DNA of 64,000 nucleotides from Pelagirhabdus alkalitolerans (GTDB lineage: Bacteria; Bacillota; Bacilli; Bacillales; Amphibacillaceae): NCBI RefSeq assembly GCF_900096905.1, contig NZ_FMYI01000009.1, positions 1 through 64,000 of the forward strand, given 5' to 3'. This document shows positions 9,036-19,300 of this stretch, in pieces (position 1 is the first letter of the stretch; each line of letters starts with the position of its first letter). The translations under genes were made by a program, and so were the position numbers. Below the pieces are notes generated by a model. The model was not told the DNA's origin and ran no database searches. It worked only from the letters and a program-made list of their open reading frames with translations.

Positions 9036-10031
9036 GTGAAGTTTATTGATAATGAAGGTGTGACAGATCCTTATATTAATCTAGCAATTGAAGAATATGT
9101 GTTGAATCATTTCGGTGAAGAAGATACGTATTTACTCTTTTATGTCAATCGTCCATCAATTATCATTGGACGTAATCAAAACACAATCGAAGAAATTAAC
9201 ACGAAATATGTTGATGACCATAACATTAAAGTTGTCCGTCGACTGTCTGGTGGAGGTGCTGTTTATCACGATGAAGGGAACTTAAACTTTAGCTTCATTA
9301 CAAAAGATGACGGCAATAGCTTCCACAACTTTAAAAAATTCACCGATCCAGTCGTGGACGCTCTAAAAGCACTTGGTGTTCCTGCTGAGCTGAGCGGACG
9401 TAATGACCTACTTGCAGACGGAAGAAAAATTTCAGGAAATGCGCAGTTCACGAAAAAGGGTCGCATGTTCAGCCACGGGACACTCATGTTGAATTCTGAA
9501 ATTGAGAATGTGGTCGAAGCATTGAACGTCAGCAATGAAAAGATTAAATCAAAAGGGATTAAATCGATTCGTTCACGTGTGGCTAATATTGTTGAATTCA
9601 TGGACAAGCCGATTTCCATGGATGACTTTAAAGCACATATTTTAAAACACTTATTTGACGTTGAGGATTTAGATAACGTCCCACGCTATCAATTAACAGA
9701 ACAAGATTGGCAAAACATTCATAAGATCTCAAAAGAACGTTATCAAAACTGGGATTGGAACTTCGGTAAATCACCTAAATTTGATATTCAAAAGTCTCAT
9801 AAATTCCCAGCAGGTCTTGTTGATGTCAGAATGGATATCTCAAAAGGTGTTATTAAAAATTGCAAAATCTTCGGTGACTTCTTCGGTGTTGGAGATGTCA
9901 GTGTAATCGAGGAGCAGCTTATTGGCGCACGTTACCAAAAAGAAGCCCTTCAAGATGCATTAGAAGAGGTAGACGTTCCTCATTACTTAGGCAAGATCAC
10001 ACAAGAAGAGTTAATTGATTTGATTTATTAA
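9036..10031 (+). CDS. lplJ: Lipoate-protein ligase LplJ
   Basis: A 331-residue LplA-type ligase. The N-terminal LAIEEYVL helix, the RNQNTIEE lipoyl-AMP segment, the RRLSGGGAVYHDEGN motif and the C-terminal accessory domain are present. It activates free lipoate with ATP and attaches it to lipoyl domains. The glycine-cleavage H protein encoded at 32.9 kb is one plausible acceptor. It starts at GTG 9036, preceded by GGAGGGATGAAGG. The order yhfI-lplJ-comK follows B. subtilis. Confidence 0.92.
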   Translation: MKFIDNEGVTDPYINLAIEEYVLNHFGEEDTYLLFYVNRPSIIIGRNQNTIEEINTKYVDDHNIKVVRRLSGGGAVYHDEGNLNFSFITKDDGNSFHNFKKFTDPVVDALKALGVPAELSGRNDLLADGRKISGNAQFTKKGRMFSHGTLMLNSEIENVVEALNVSNEKIKSKGIKSIRSRVANIVEFMDKPISMDDFKAHILKHLFDVEDLDNVPRYQLTEQDWQNIHKISKERYQNWDWNFGKSPKFDIQKSHKFPAGLVDVRMDISKGVIKNCKIFGDFFGVGDVSVIEEQLIGARYQKEALQDALEEVDVPHYLGKITQEELIDLIY

Positions 10032-10058
10032 GCTGTACAACCATATATAGTGTCAATA

Positions 10059-10104
10059 AAAACACGCAGGTGCTTGAGATTATCAATGAGCGCATGCGTG
10101 TTTT
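10059..10104 (+). terminator. Terminator after lplJ
   Basis: AAAACACGCA (10059-10068) pairs with TGCGTGTTTT (10095-10104). The stem continues inward imperfectly (GTGC with GCGC) and is followed by further T residues. Confidence 0.7.
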
Positions 10105-10366
10105 GTTTAGGGTCGATTTATATTGGTAAAACATACTGCATTTGAGTAAATATGACTAAATTATAAATGATTGACTTAAGAATATTCTTTTTTTAGCTTT
10201 AAAATCCTTCTTCATCAAATAAAAAAATAAAAATTATTAGGTAATTATGATCAAATAATGAACTTTATTGATTAATATGGCTTATTTTAGAATTATATGT
10301 ATAATTGACATTATAGGATAATTTTACAATATATTCTATAATTTCTATTAGGAAGGATGTTGTTTA
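10105..10366 (+). promoter_or_regulatory. AT-rich comK upstream region
   Basis: This forms most of a gene-free stretch (10032-10366). It is extremely A/T-rich with many A- and T-tracts, which suits a comK control region where K-boxes, Rok and CodY act in B. subtilis. A TTGACA occurs at 10305-10310 and a TATAAT at 10337-10342, but 26 bases apart, so they are not one standard promoter. I could not find an undisputed AAAA-N5-TTTT box by eye. Confidence 0.4.
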
Positions 10367-10900
10367 ATGGTAGTAAGAACAAAAACATCCCATGACCTAT
10401 CGCACAAAACAAAAGCCTATATTGCAGCTGAGAAGGATGGTATGTGGGGAACGCTAGTTTATGAAGAAGGAGAGAAAGAACCGGAATTTATTTTAAAAAC
10501 ACCCAGTAAGTTGATTGATATTATTTGTGAAACAAATGGTGAGAAATTACTATCTCGTCACGACAGTGCTAAGATATTGTGTGGTTTTAACAATAAAGCA
10601 CCTGTTGCTCTCAGTGTTGCAAATAATCATTATTTTTTCCCAACTCATTCACCAAACAATCCATCTTGTTCTTGGTTTTCACACTCTCACATTAAAGAAA
10701 TCCACAAAGGTAAATACGGTGATGCCATCGTGATGTTCAGGGACCATCAAAAATTAGAGGTGCCTATTTCAGCTGGCATTATGACAAATCAACTACACCG
10801 AACAGCACAATATCGTTATTTATTGCAAGAACAATTTAAGTCGATTAACCAAAAAGAAGCACTTCAATTTATGTTGAAAGCTTTAGGTTTTTCTTGTTAA
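10367..10900 (+). CDS. comK: Competence transcription factor ComK
   Basis: A 177-residue ComK homologue. The central NHYFFPTHSPNNPSCSWFSH motif and the following HIKEI segment are hallmark ComK sequences, and the position after lplJ matches B. subtilis. ComK binds A/T-box DNA and switches on late competence genes; addAB, encoded nearby, are classic recombination partners in transformation. GGAAGGATG lies before the ATG. The unit ends in a long hairpin. Whether this strain is transformable cannot be judged from the window. Confidence 0.9.
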   Translation: MVVRTKTSHDLSHKTKAYIAAEKDGMWGTLVYEEGEKEPEFILKTPSKLIDIICETNGEKLLSRHDSAKILCGFNNKAPVALSVANNHYFFPTHSPNNPSCSWFSHSHIKEIHKGKYGDAIVMFRDHQKLEVPISAGIMTNQLHRTAQYRYLLQEQFKSINQKEALQFMLKALGFSC

Positions 10901-10902
10901 AT

Positions 10903-10948
10903 AAAACATTCGAATTCGTTTGTGCTCAAATGAATTCGGATGTTTTTT
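10903..10948 (+). terminator. Terminator after comK
   Basis: Arms of about 20 bases (10903-10922 and 10926-10945) pair almost fully, ending in TTTTTT immediately after the comK stop codon. Confidence 0.88.
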
Positions 10949-11003
10949 ATAAATTTGATCGTTGATTATAAAGATTATCTTTGACGATCTATAAGACCGA
11001 TCT

Positions 11004-11411
11004 CTATCCTCCATAACCCATCTCTTTTTCTTTTTGACGTTGGTACGTATCCTCATACCCGATCATCATAAGCTCTGTTAAAATCTGTTCGACTTTTTTA
11101 CGAATAGCAGGGTTGAAATAGTGACGCTTTTCTTCTTTTTGTTTGCTAATAAATAAATAAGCTGTAAAGGTATCGTTCTTCTCAAGTGGTTCAACACTTA
11201 CCTTTTCCTCATACATATATTTTCTTAGTTGTTGCCGTTCTGTTAAAGCGCGGTCTTCCATCATTTTTAATAATTCAAGATAAGGTTCTTTAATTTTCAC
11301 CCCGTTTCCGGTTTCAATGGATGTGATGTCTTTTTGAATGACGGTGATGGCCATTGATAGAAATAGAAAGCGTGAAGCAAGAGCGTATTCGTGTTCGGTT
11401 AAATAGCGCAT
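11004..11411 (-). CDS. Conserved-looking small soluble protein, function unknown
   Basis: A 135-residue, helix-rich, charged protein without signal peptide or membrane segment. I do not recognise the family. The N-terminal half is hydrophobic-amphipathic (EYALASRFLFLSMAITVIQK), and the C-terminus ends in a lysine/glutamate-rich helix and GYGG. The ATG at 11411 is preferred because AAAGGAG sits 8 bases upstream, whereas the GTG at 11420 overlaps it. It is divergent from the VTT-domain gene and lies between comK and sipV, where B. subtilis carries the yhj genes. Confidence 0.65.
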   Translation of the reverse strand: MRYLTEHEYALASRFLFLSMAITVIQKDITSIETGNGVKIKEPYLELLKMMEDRALTERQQLRKYMYEEKVSVEPLEKNDTFTAYLFISKQKEEKRHYFNPAIRKKVEQILTELMMIGYEDTYQRQKEKEMGYGG

Positions 11412-11549
11412 AGATGTCACTCCTTTTATCGAACGTATGTTCTTATTATATACCGAAAGCCGAAAAAATAAAAGTGTTATAAGTTAATTTTTTAAGGGAA
11501 TAGGTCATAATAAGACGAGAATATACGAAATGTGTAAGGGGGTCACGTC

Positions 11550-12203
11550 ATGATTGATGCAAACGAAATTACATTTGAATATATACGTGAGCTCCTAGAT
11601 ACAGGTGAATACGAACAATTAATTGAAACATTGTTATTTTTATATGAAGGATTTGGACCACTTCCAGGCATACTTATTCCGTTCGTTGAAACCTTCCTTC
11701 CTTTTTTACCTATTACCGTTATTGTCATGACCAACGCTGCGGCGTATGGATTACTTAGAGGTTTTCTTTATTCATGGATTGGTGAAAGTATTGGGTCAAT
11801 CGCTGTATTTTTATTGATTCGTCGGTTTAGTCATATTACGGTGCTTCGTTGGATTCATTCTAATCGACAAGTGAAGCGGATTACATCATGGGTGGAAAGA
11901 CGAGGGTTTGGGCCTTTATTTATATTATTATGTTTTCCTTTTTCGCCATCATCGCTTATTAATCTAGTAGCAGCATTATCGAGAATCAGTTTAGTGCAAT
12001 TTGCTTTAGCGATCTTTCTAGGAAAGACTGTTATGATCTTCTCACTCGCTTATGTAGGGAGTAGTTTAATGTCGTTTGCTGAAAACCCTGTTCGAACGAT
12101 TCTAGTGGCGATGGGTATTTCACTCTTTTGGTTATTAGGAAAGTATATTGAGCGTTTGTTGTTTAAAAAAGGAGAAATTGATACCACCCAAAAAGCCCAT
12201 TAA
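11550..12203 (+). CDS. yhjE: TVP38/TMEM64 (VTT-domain) membrane protein, YhjE-like
   Basis: A 217-residue DedA-superfamily membrane protein with a reentrant segment around residues 45-75, a glycine-rich AAAYGLLRGFLYSWIGESIGS region and the GFGPLFILLCFPFSPSSLIN motif typical of VTT domains. Relatives act in lipid scrambling or transport, but the substrate here is unknown. AAGGGGGTCACGTC precedes the ATG. Its stop lies just before the sipV start, and B. subtilis has the same yhjE-sipV pair, so co-transcription is likely. Confidence 0.82.
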   Translation: MIDANEITFEYIRELLDTGEYEQLIETLLFLYEGFGPLPGILIPFVETFLPFLPITVIVMTNAAAYGLLRGFLYSWIGESIGSIAVFLLIRRFSHITVLRWIHSNRQVKRITSWVERRGFGPLFILLCFPFSPSSLINLVAALSRISLVQFALAIFLGKTVMIFSLAYVGSSLMSFAENPVRTILVAMGISLFWLLGKYIERLLFKKGEIDTTQKAH

Positions 12204-12217
12204 TGGAGGGGGTTCAC

Positions 12218-12757
12218 GTGAAAGACTCAGTCAATTATTGGCACTTGTTAAAGGTGATGTCGACTGTTTTAATACTTGTTTTATTGATGAAAGTTTACGT
12301 GTTCTCAAGCTTTTTAGTCGAAGGACACTCGATGGAAGCCACTCTATATGATGGGAATATGATTTTAGTTAATGAGATGATTTATCATTATCAAGATATA
12401 GACCGCTTTGATGTCATTGTTTTTAAGCAGAATGATGAGTATTATGTTAAACGCATTGTCGGCCTTCCAGGGGATCAAGTTGGTTATCAAGAAGGGGCGC
12501 TTTATGTTAATGGTTCACGTATAGATGAACCATATCTTTATTCAACCTACGACGCGCAATATGTTTTAGATTTTACGTTACAAGATTTAACAAGTGAACA
12601 GGTGGTACCGAGTCATCATGTGTTTGTTTTAGGTGATAATCGGACGAGAAGCTTAGATAGTCGCCAGTTAGGTTTCATTCCGAAACACGATATTGTCGGG
12701 AAGGTAGAGTATAGGTACTGGCCTTTTTCCCTTTTTGAATTTCAGATTCGTCACTAA
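12218..12757 (+). CDS. sipV: Type I signal peptidase (SipV-like)
   Basis: A 179-residue membrane-anchored signal peptidase. It has one N-terminal transmembrane helix (about residues 12-30), the catalytic serine motif GHSMEATLYDGN and the catalytic lysine region YYVKRIVGLPGD, followed by GDNRTRSLDSR. It removes signal peptides from secreted proteins at the outer membrane face. I choose GTG 12218, since GGAGGGGG precedes it by about 5 bases; the ATG at 12203 overlaps the yhjE stop and the ribosome site itself. The order yhjE-sipV-addB matches B. subtilis. Confidence 0.9.
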   Translation: MKDSVNYWHLLKVMSTVLILVLLMKVYVFSSFLVEGHSMEATLYDGNMILVNEMIYHYQDIDRFDVIVFKQNDEYYVKRIVGLPGDQVGYQEGALYVNGSRIDEPYLYSTYDAQYVLDFTLQDLTSEQVVPSHHVFVLGDNRTRSLDSRQLGFIPKHDIVGKVEYRYWPFSLFEFQIRH

Positions 12758-12831
12758 ATTGAGCTAAAATATGTTAAAATTGAACACAACAAGCAGAACA
12801 AATGATCGATTTTAAAGAGGGAGGTCTTGTT

Positions 12832-15800
12832 GTGTCCATACGTATGTTAGTAGGTCCTGTTACGGCAAATAAAAGTCAAGTTTGCGTTCAAGAGATTCAA
12901 GAAAAGTTGCGCGATGAACCTTATGGCACACCGATTATTTATTTAGTCCCTGAACAGATGACGTTTCAAAAAGAATATCAATTATTAGAAGCACCTGACA
13001 TAAAGGGGAGTATTCGCGCACAAGTGTTGAGCTTCTCTCGTCTAGGTTTTCGAGTGATGCAAGAATGTGGGGGTGCCACGAAATCGTTTATCACCTCAAC
13101 CGGCATTCAAATGATGTTACGAAAAATTATTGAAGAGAAAAAGACAGACTGGCAAATGTTTAATAAATCAATTGAAAAGAAGGGCTTTATTGAACAGCTT
13201 GAAGCGATGATTACAGAATTTAAACGTTATCAAGTGACACCAGAGGATTTGACGGCACAAATCGATCATGAAGAGGTGTCAGGACGTGTTGGGTCGTTAA
13301 CGAAAAAGCTAGAAGATCTTCATTACATATATGAGCAATTAACACACGTGCTCGCTCATCAGTACATTGATGGAGAAGACAGGCTCTCTATTCTCGCTCA
13401 GAAAGTAAAACAGTCCAATTACTTAAAGAATGCCATTATTTATGTCGATGGATTCCACCGTTTCACGCCACAAGAGCAAAGCGTCATTAGTGAGTTGATG
13501 ATGCATGCTGGTGAGATGACATTTACCTTAACGATGGATGAAGTAAGTGATCAAAAAACGGATGTTGATTTATTTAGCCAAACGAAAGAAACGATGAATC
13601 AAATCAAAGCGTTAGCAAATGAACAAAAACAACAGGTGCGCGTCCAGTTCGTCAATGAACCAGCGGAAACGGCTCCGTTTTTAACGCATTTAAAGGATCA
13701 CTTCGACCAGCGACCAGCACCTGAATTTACCAGTCCAGCTCCTATTCAGATCGCACATGCTGTACACCCACGTGCAGAAGTTGAAGGCGCGGCTCAAGAG
13801 ATTTTAAGCTTAGTGCGTGATCATGACTATCGCTACAAAGATGTGGCTATTTTAATGCGTGATGAGTCACTGTATCATGATTTAATCAAAACGATTTTTA
13901 AGGATTATCAAATTCCTGTGTTCTTAGATGAAAAACGTCCAATGATCCATCATCCACTCATTGAGTTGATTCGATCTGGACTCGATGTTGTGTTGACGAA
14001 TTGGCGCTATGATGCTGTTTTTCGTATGTTAAAAACAGGCCTTATTAGGTCGAGTGATGAGAAAGCCCCACTTGACCAGGATGCGATCGATACATTAGAA
14101 AATTATGTGCTCGAATATGGCGTTAGAGGGCGTCATCAATGGTTGAGTGATGATACATGGGTCTTTCAACGTTTTAAAGGGTTTGACCAAGCAACCCAAA
14201 CAGATCAAGAGCGGCAGACTCAAGAACAAATCAATGCGTATAAAAACCAAGTCAAACGTCACTTAAAAGCATTTGATGAAGGAATCCGAGAAGCCAAAAC
14301 GGTTAAGGAAAAGGCAATTGTCCTCTATGAATGGCTTGAGACCTTAGGTGTTGGTGAAACCTTAAATGAGTGGCAAGACCAATTTGAACAAAACAATCAA
14401 GTTGAACAAGCAAATGAACAAGAACAAGTGTGGCAGTCTGTGATTCAACTGTTGGATGAAATGGTTGAAATCATTGGGGATGACTCTCTATCGAATCAGC
14501 TGTTTTATCAAACGCTTGAAGCGGGACTCGATACATTGACGTATTCACAAGTGCCACCTACGCTAGATCATGTTGTGGTCGCTTCAATTGATCGTTCACG
14601 ATTATCCAATGTAAAAGTCGCGATGCTTTTAGGGGTCAATGAAGGCATCTGGCCTCAAAAGCCGACCGTCGATACGGTCTTATCAGAAGAGGAGCGTCTA
14701 TTGCTAGAGCATCAAGGAATAACATTAGCAGACAGTGAGACGCAACAGCTAATTGATGATTGGTTTTATATTTACTTGGCGACAACGCTTGCGAGTGACA
14801 GGCTTTGGATGAGTTATCCGTTAAGTGATACAGAAGGAAAGGCTAAGATGGCTTCGTCAGTCATCAAACGCGTCCAAAGTCTATTCCCTAACTTGCCACC
14901 TTCATTATTATTACAAGATCCTGAAGAGATGGTGGATGTGAATCGTTTTATTACAACGAAGGATAAAACACTCGCAGCCCTAACAGCACAACTCGCTAAG
15001 TATAATCGCTATTATTCAATTGATGATGTGTGGTGGAGTGTGCTGAATTGGTATTTAGACCGGTCCGATACAGATCCAACGATTGAAACAACGTTATCAA
15101 GTTTATTTTATCGAAATCAACCTGTTTCGTTATCAGAAGAGACGGTTAACCGTATTTATCCAAAACAGATTAAAGCAAGTGTATCGCGTATGGAAATGTA
15201 TCATCGTTGTTCATATCAACATTTTGCACAATATAGTTTGCAATTAAATGAACGACGGACATATAAGCTGGACGCTCCTGATATCGGTCAACTCTTCCAC
15301 GAAGCACTTAAGACGATTACGGAATGGATTCAAGGAGAGAATCGTCAATTTAAAGATATCTCAAAACAAGAGGCTTACCAATATGCGAATCAGGCGATGA
15401 CGCATTTAGCCCCTATATTACAACATCAAATATTGCATAGTTCGAATCGCTATCAATACATGAAAACAAAATTAGAGAAAATTATTGCAAGGGCGACGTA
15501 TGTATTAAGCGAACAATCAAGACGCAGTGACTTTTCGCCTGTTGGCATGGAAGTTGGATTTGGACTACCTAATAGCCCGCTTGATCCTGTTCAGCTCTCA
15601 TTACCGAACGGGTATGATTTAGTGTTAAGAGGACGAATTGATCGCGTTGATCAAGCGTCATTCGATGATCAGTTGTACCTTCGAATTATTGATTATAAAT
15701 CGAGTCAAACGGGCTTAAATTTATTAGATGTTTACTATGGTTTAGCTTTACAAATGTTAGCTTATCTTGATGTTATTTTAACGAATGCAACGAAGTGGCT

Positions 15801-16305
15801 TAATCAACCGGCTCACCCTGCAGGCGTGCTTTATTTTCATGTTCATGACCCGATTTTGTCTGAAAAAACAGCACTCAAACCTGAAACAATTGAAGATCGA
15901 TTGTTCAAATCATATAAAATGAAAGGTTTGTTAATCGATGACGAGCAAATTGTGAAAAAGATGGATACGGATTTAGACTCAGGCCACAGTCCAGTCATCC
16001 CAGCTGCTTTGAAAAAGGATGGCTCCTTTAGAAGCGGGTCGCAGGTAGCGAGCTCTGAAACCTTTGAAGCACTGCAAAATTATGTGCGAGATATGATCAC
16101 GCAGGCAGGTGTCCAAATTACAACGGGGGAAGTCGATTTAAATCCTTATCGTGACGAAAATCGGACAGCTTGTGAGATGTGTACATTTAAATCAGTATGC
16201 CAGTTTGATGCAAGTATCCCGGGGCACGATTATCGTCAACTTCCAAAAGTGAGTGATGATGTTCTATTAAAAGAGATGATGGAAAGGGGGAGTCGTGATG
16301 CCTAA
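12832..16305 (+). CDS. addB: Helicase-nuclease subunit AddB
   Basis: A 1157-residue AddB. The order with addA, the length and the YKDVAILMRD, LLGVNEGIWP and C-terminal nuclease segments (DYKSSQTG and YYGLALQML) all fit. Four cysteines of the iron-sulphur latch are present: one in MYHRCSYQHF and three in CEMCTFKSVCQF. With AddA it processes double-strand breaks and responds to Chi. GTG 12832 is chosen because GGGAGG precedes it by 7 bases. The expected N-terminal P-loop reads GPVTANKS (residues 8-15) instead of the GRSGSGKT of B. subtilis (see findings). It overlaps addA by 8 bases. Confidence 0.93.
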   Translation: MSIRMLVGPVTANKSQVCVQEIQEKLRDEPYGTPIIYLVPEQMTFQKEYQLLEAPDIKGSIRAQVLSFSRLGFRVMQECGGATKSFITSTGIQMMLRKIIEEKKTDWQMFNKSIEKKGFIEQLEAMITEFKRYQVTPEDLTAQIDHEEVSGRVGSLTKKLEDLHYIYEQLTHVLAHQYIDGEDRLSILAQKVKQSNYLKNAIIYVDGFHRFTPQEQSVISELMMHAGEMTFTLTMDEVSDQKTDVDLFSQTKETMNQIKALANEQKQQVRVQFVNEPAETAPFLTHLKDHFDQRPAPEFTSPAPIQIAHAVHPRAEVEGAAQEILSLVRDHDYRYKDVAILMRDESLYHDLIKTIFKDYQIPVFLDEKRPMIHHPLIELIRSGLDVVLTNWRYDAVFRMLKTGLIRSSDEKAPLDQDAIDTLENYVLEYGVRGRHQWLSDDTWVFQRFKGFDQATQTDQERQTQEQINAYKNQVKRHLKAFDEGIREAKTVKEKAIVLYEWLETLGVGETLNEWQDQFEQNNQVEQANEQEQVWQSVIQLLDEMVEIIGDDSLSNQLFYQTLEAGLDTLTYSQVPPTLDHVVVASIDRSRLSNVKVAMLLGVNEGIWPQKPTVDTVLSEEERLLLEHQGITLADSETQQLIDDWFYIYLATTLASDRLWMSYPLSDTEGKAKMASSVIKRVQSLFPNLPPSLLLQDPEEMVDVNRFITTKDKTLAALTAQLAKYNRYYSIDDVWWSVLNWYLDRSDTDPTIETTLSSLFYRNQPVSLSEETVNRIYPKQIKASVSRMEMYHRCSYQHFAQYSLQLNERRTYKLDAPDIGQLFHEALKTITEWIQGENRQFKDISKQEAYQYANQAMTHLAPILQHQILHSSNRYQYMKTKLEKIIARATYVLSEQSRRSDFSPVGMEVGFGLPNSPLDPVQLSLPNGYDLVLRGRIDRVDQASFDDQLYLRIIDYKSSQTGLNLLDVYYGLALQMLAYLDVILTNATKWLNQPAHPAGVLYFHVHDPILSEKTALKPETIEDRLFKSYKMKGLLIDDEQIVKKMDTDLDSGHSPVIPAALKKDGSFRSGSQVASSETFEALQNYVRDMITQAGVQITTGEVDLNPYRDENRTACEMCTFKSVCQFDASIPGHDYRQLPKVSDDVLLKEMMERGSRDA

Positions 16306-19300
16306 GTGGACAGAACAGCAGTCAGAAGCTATTTTTACAAAAGGGCAAGATACCTTAGTGGCGGCTGCGGCTGGTTCAGGAAAAACAGCCGTATTGGTCG
16401 AGCGCATTATTCAAAAAGTTATTTCAACCAAAGATGCTGTTAATATAGATGAGTTATTAGTTGCGACGTTCACCAATGCAGCAGCTCAGGAAATGCGGAA
16501 TCGAGTGGCGCAAGCGCTAGAGTCAGCACTGGAAGATAATCCCGATTCAAATCATTTGAAGCGTCAGTTAACATTATTACAACAGGCACAGATCTCAACG
16601 TTACACTCGTTTTGCTTGGATCTCGTGAAGCGATACGCGTATTTGCTTGATATCGATCCAGGATTTAGAATCGCAGATGATATTGAATCAGATCTATTAA
16701 GGCAAGAAGTGATGGAAGACTTATTTGAAGAGTGGTACGGGGAAGATTTTCAGGACAGGGAAGCTTTTTTTGAATTAGTTGAGCGTTTTTCAAGTGATCG
16801 AAGTGATCAACAAATTGAATCGTTAATCCTAAAACTTTACGATTTTGCTAGACAAAACCCTTGGCCAGAATCATGGTTAGATCAAGTTGCAGATACGTAT
16901 CAGATTTCAGCAGATGATAACGAAGATGACTTTGAATGGTTGAAGCTGTTAAAACGTGATGTCAAAGATCAACTCGATCGATCGGAGACGCTTTTACATC
17001 AAGCGCTTGATTTGACAAGAGAACCAGATGGACCTTACAAATATGCAGATGCGTTGGACTCAGATTTATCTTTCATTCAGAGATTGAAAGGTGCTTCAAG
17101 CGATTGGGAAGCGTTACGTAAAGAATTTGAGCAACTAAAATTTGTGACGTTGTCTGGAAGAGGTATGGAATGTGATCCTGTCAAACAAGAGCGTGTCAAA
17201 ACATTACGTGACAAAGTTAAAAAGATTATCCAAGGTTTAAAAGATGAACTATTCGCGCGCTCCCTAAACGATCAATTTGAAGACATGAATCAATTGTATC
17301 CAACGATCCATCAACTTGTCTCGTGTGTAAAGCAATTTAAACAAAGTTATCAAGAACTTAAAAAGGAAAAAGGACTTGTTGATTTTTCTGACCTTGAACA
17401 CTTTGCGCTGACGATTTTAATTGATCACACAAAGACAGGATTAGCGCCTTCAGAGGTTGCTTTATCTCTACGAAATCAGTATAAAGAAGTATTAGTTGAT
17501 GAGTATCAAGATACGAATATGGTTCAAGAATCGATTTTACAGTTAGTGAGTGATGAAGAACCAGGGAACTTATTCATGGTAGGCGATGTTAAGCAAAGTA
17601 TCTATCGTTTCCGTCATGCTGAACCGTCATTGTTTATTCAAAAGTATAAGGACTATCAAAAAGAGGGGAATTCTGGTAAGCGGATTGACTTGGCCAAAAA
17701 TTTTAGAAGTCGAAAAGAAATTTTGCGAGCAACCAATTACGTTTTTAGACAGGTGATGGATGAAAAAATTGGTGAAATCGCTTATGACGAAGATGCAGAG
17801 CTCATTTATGGAAATGATAACTATGATAATGCGAATCAAGATGATGTCGAAACAGAACTTGTCATTCTTGATCGTTCTGATTACAAAACAGAAGAAAGTG
17901 AATCAGATGGTGAAACAGCGTTAGATTTAACGAAAGCAGAGCTTGAAGGCCGCACCTATGCTAAACGGATCAAAGAGTGGGTGGGATCGAATGAGACACC
18001 GCCACGTTTGGTATTTGATAAAGATAGTGGGGTTTCTCGTCCCGCTGCTTATCGTGATATTGTGATTTTAATGCGTTCATTGACATGGGCACCTACGATT
18101 ATGGAAGAATTAAAAAAAGAAGGGATCCCTGTTTATGCTGAATTATCAACTGGGTATTTAGAAGCGATTGAGATCAAAGTGATGATGAGTTTATTGAAAG
18201 TGATCGATAACGCCAAGCAAGATATTCCGTTAGCGAGTGTGTTAAAGTCACCAATTGTAGGGATCAATGAAGAAGAATTGGCTCAAATTCGATTACAAGA
18301 CCCTAAAAACAGTTATTATGAAGCGTTGACACAGTTTGTCCAAGAGCAAGAAGAAGGCAAGTTAAAGAATCAATTAACGCGTTTTCTCACTCAACTCACT
18401 CAGTGGAGAACCGAAGCAAGGCAAGGAAGTTTAAGCGAATTAATTTGGAAGATCTATAGAGAAACGGGCTATTATGACTTCGTAGCAGGTATGCCTGGTG
18501 GACGTCAACGACAAGCGAATTTACGCGCATTATACGACCGGGCACGAAGTTATGAAGAGACATCGTTTCGGGGATTGTTCCGTTTCTTACGTATGATTGA
18601 AAGAATGGAAGAACGTGGTGATGACTTAGGAGCCGCTCGTGCACTTGGTGAGCAAGAAGATGTTGTTAGAATCACGACGATTCACAAAAGTAAAGGTCTT
18701 GAATACCCGATTGTCATTTTAGGTGCGCTAGGTAAGCAGTTTAATCAACAAGACTTAAAAGATCGCTATTTACTACACAAAGATTTAGGGTTTGGTAGTA
18801 AATGGATCGATATAGAAAACCGATTGATGTACCCGACGTTATTATACCATGCAGTGAAAAGTTATATGAAGCAAGAATTATGGGCAGAAGAAATGCGTGT
18901 GTTATATGTTGCGATGACACGAGCAAAGGAGAAGCTCGTCATGATTGGAACACTTAACTCATTTGAAAAGACAAAAGAGAAATGGCAAGACATACTCAAC
19001 CAACAAACATGGACCCTTCCAGATGCGCATCGCTTGGAAATGGATACGTATTTAGATTGGATTGCGATGAGTTTAATTAGACATCAAAGCGGGTCTCTAT
19101 TAAGAAATGATGAATTCGAGCAACAAATATCTACGGAGATAGCAGATGATTTATCGAGTTGGATCGTCAAAACAGATCAGGTCAAGTCTCGCTCATCATT
19201 ATCAAAAGATAAAAGTGAAGATACGGTTGATTTAAAACAAGTTATTCAAAATCGTCAGCCGGTAAAGGTAACAAAACCAGGACTTGACCAGTTTGTTGAT

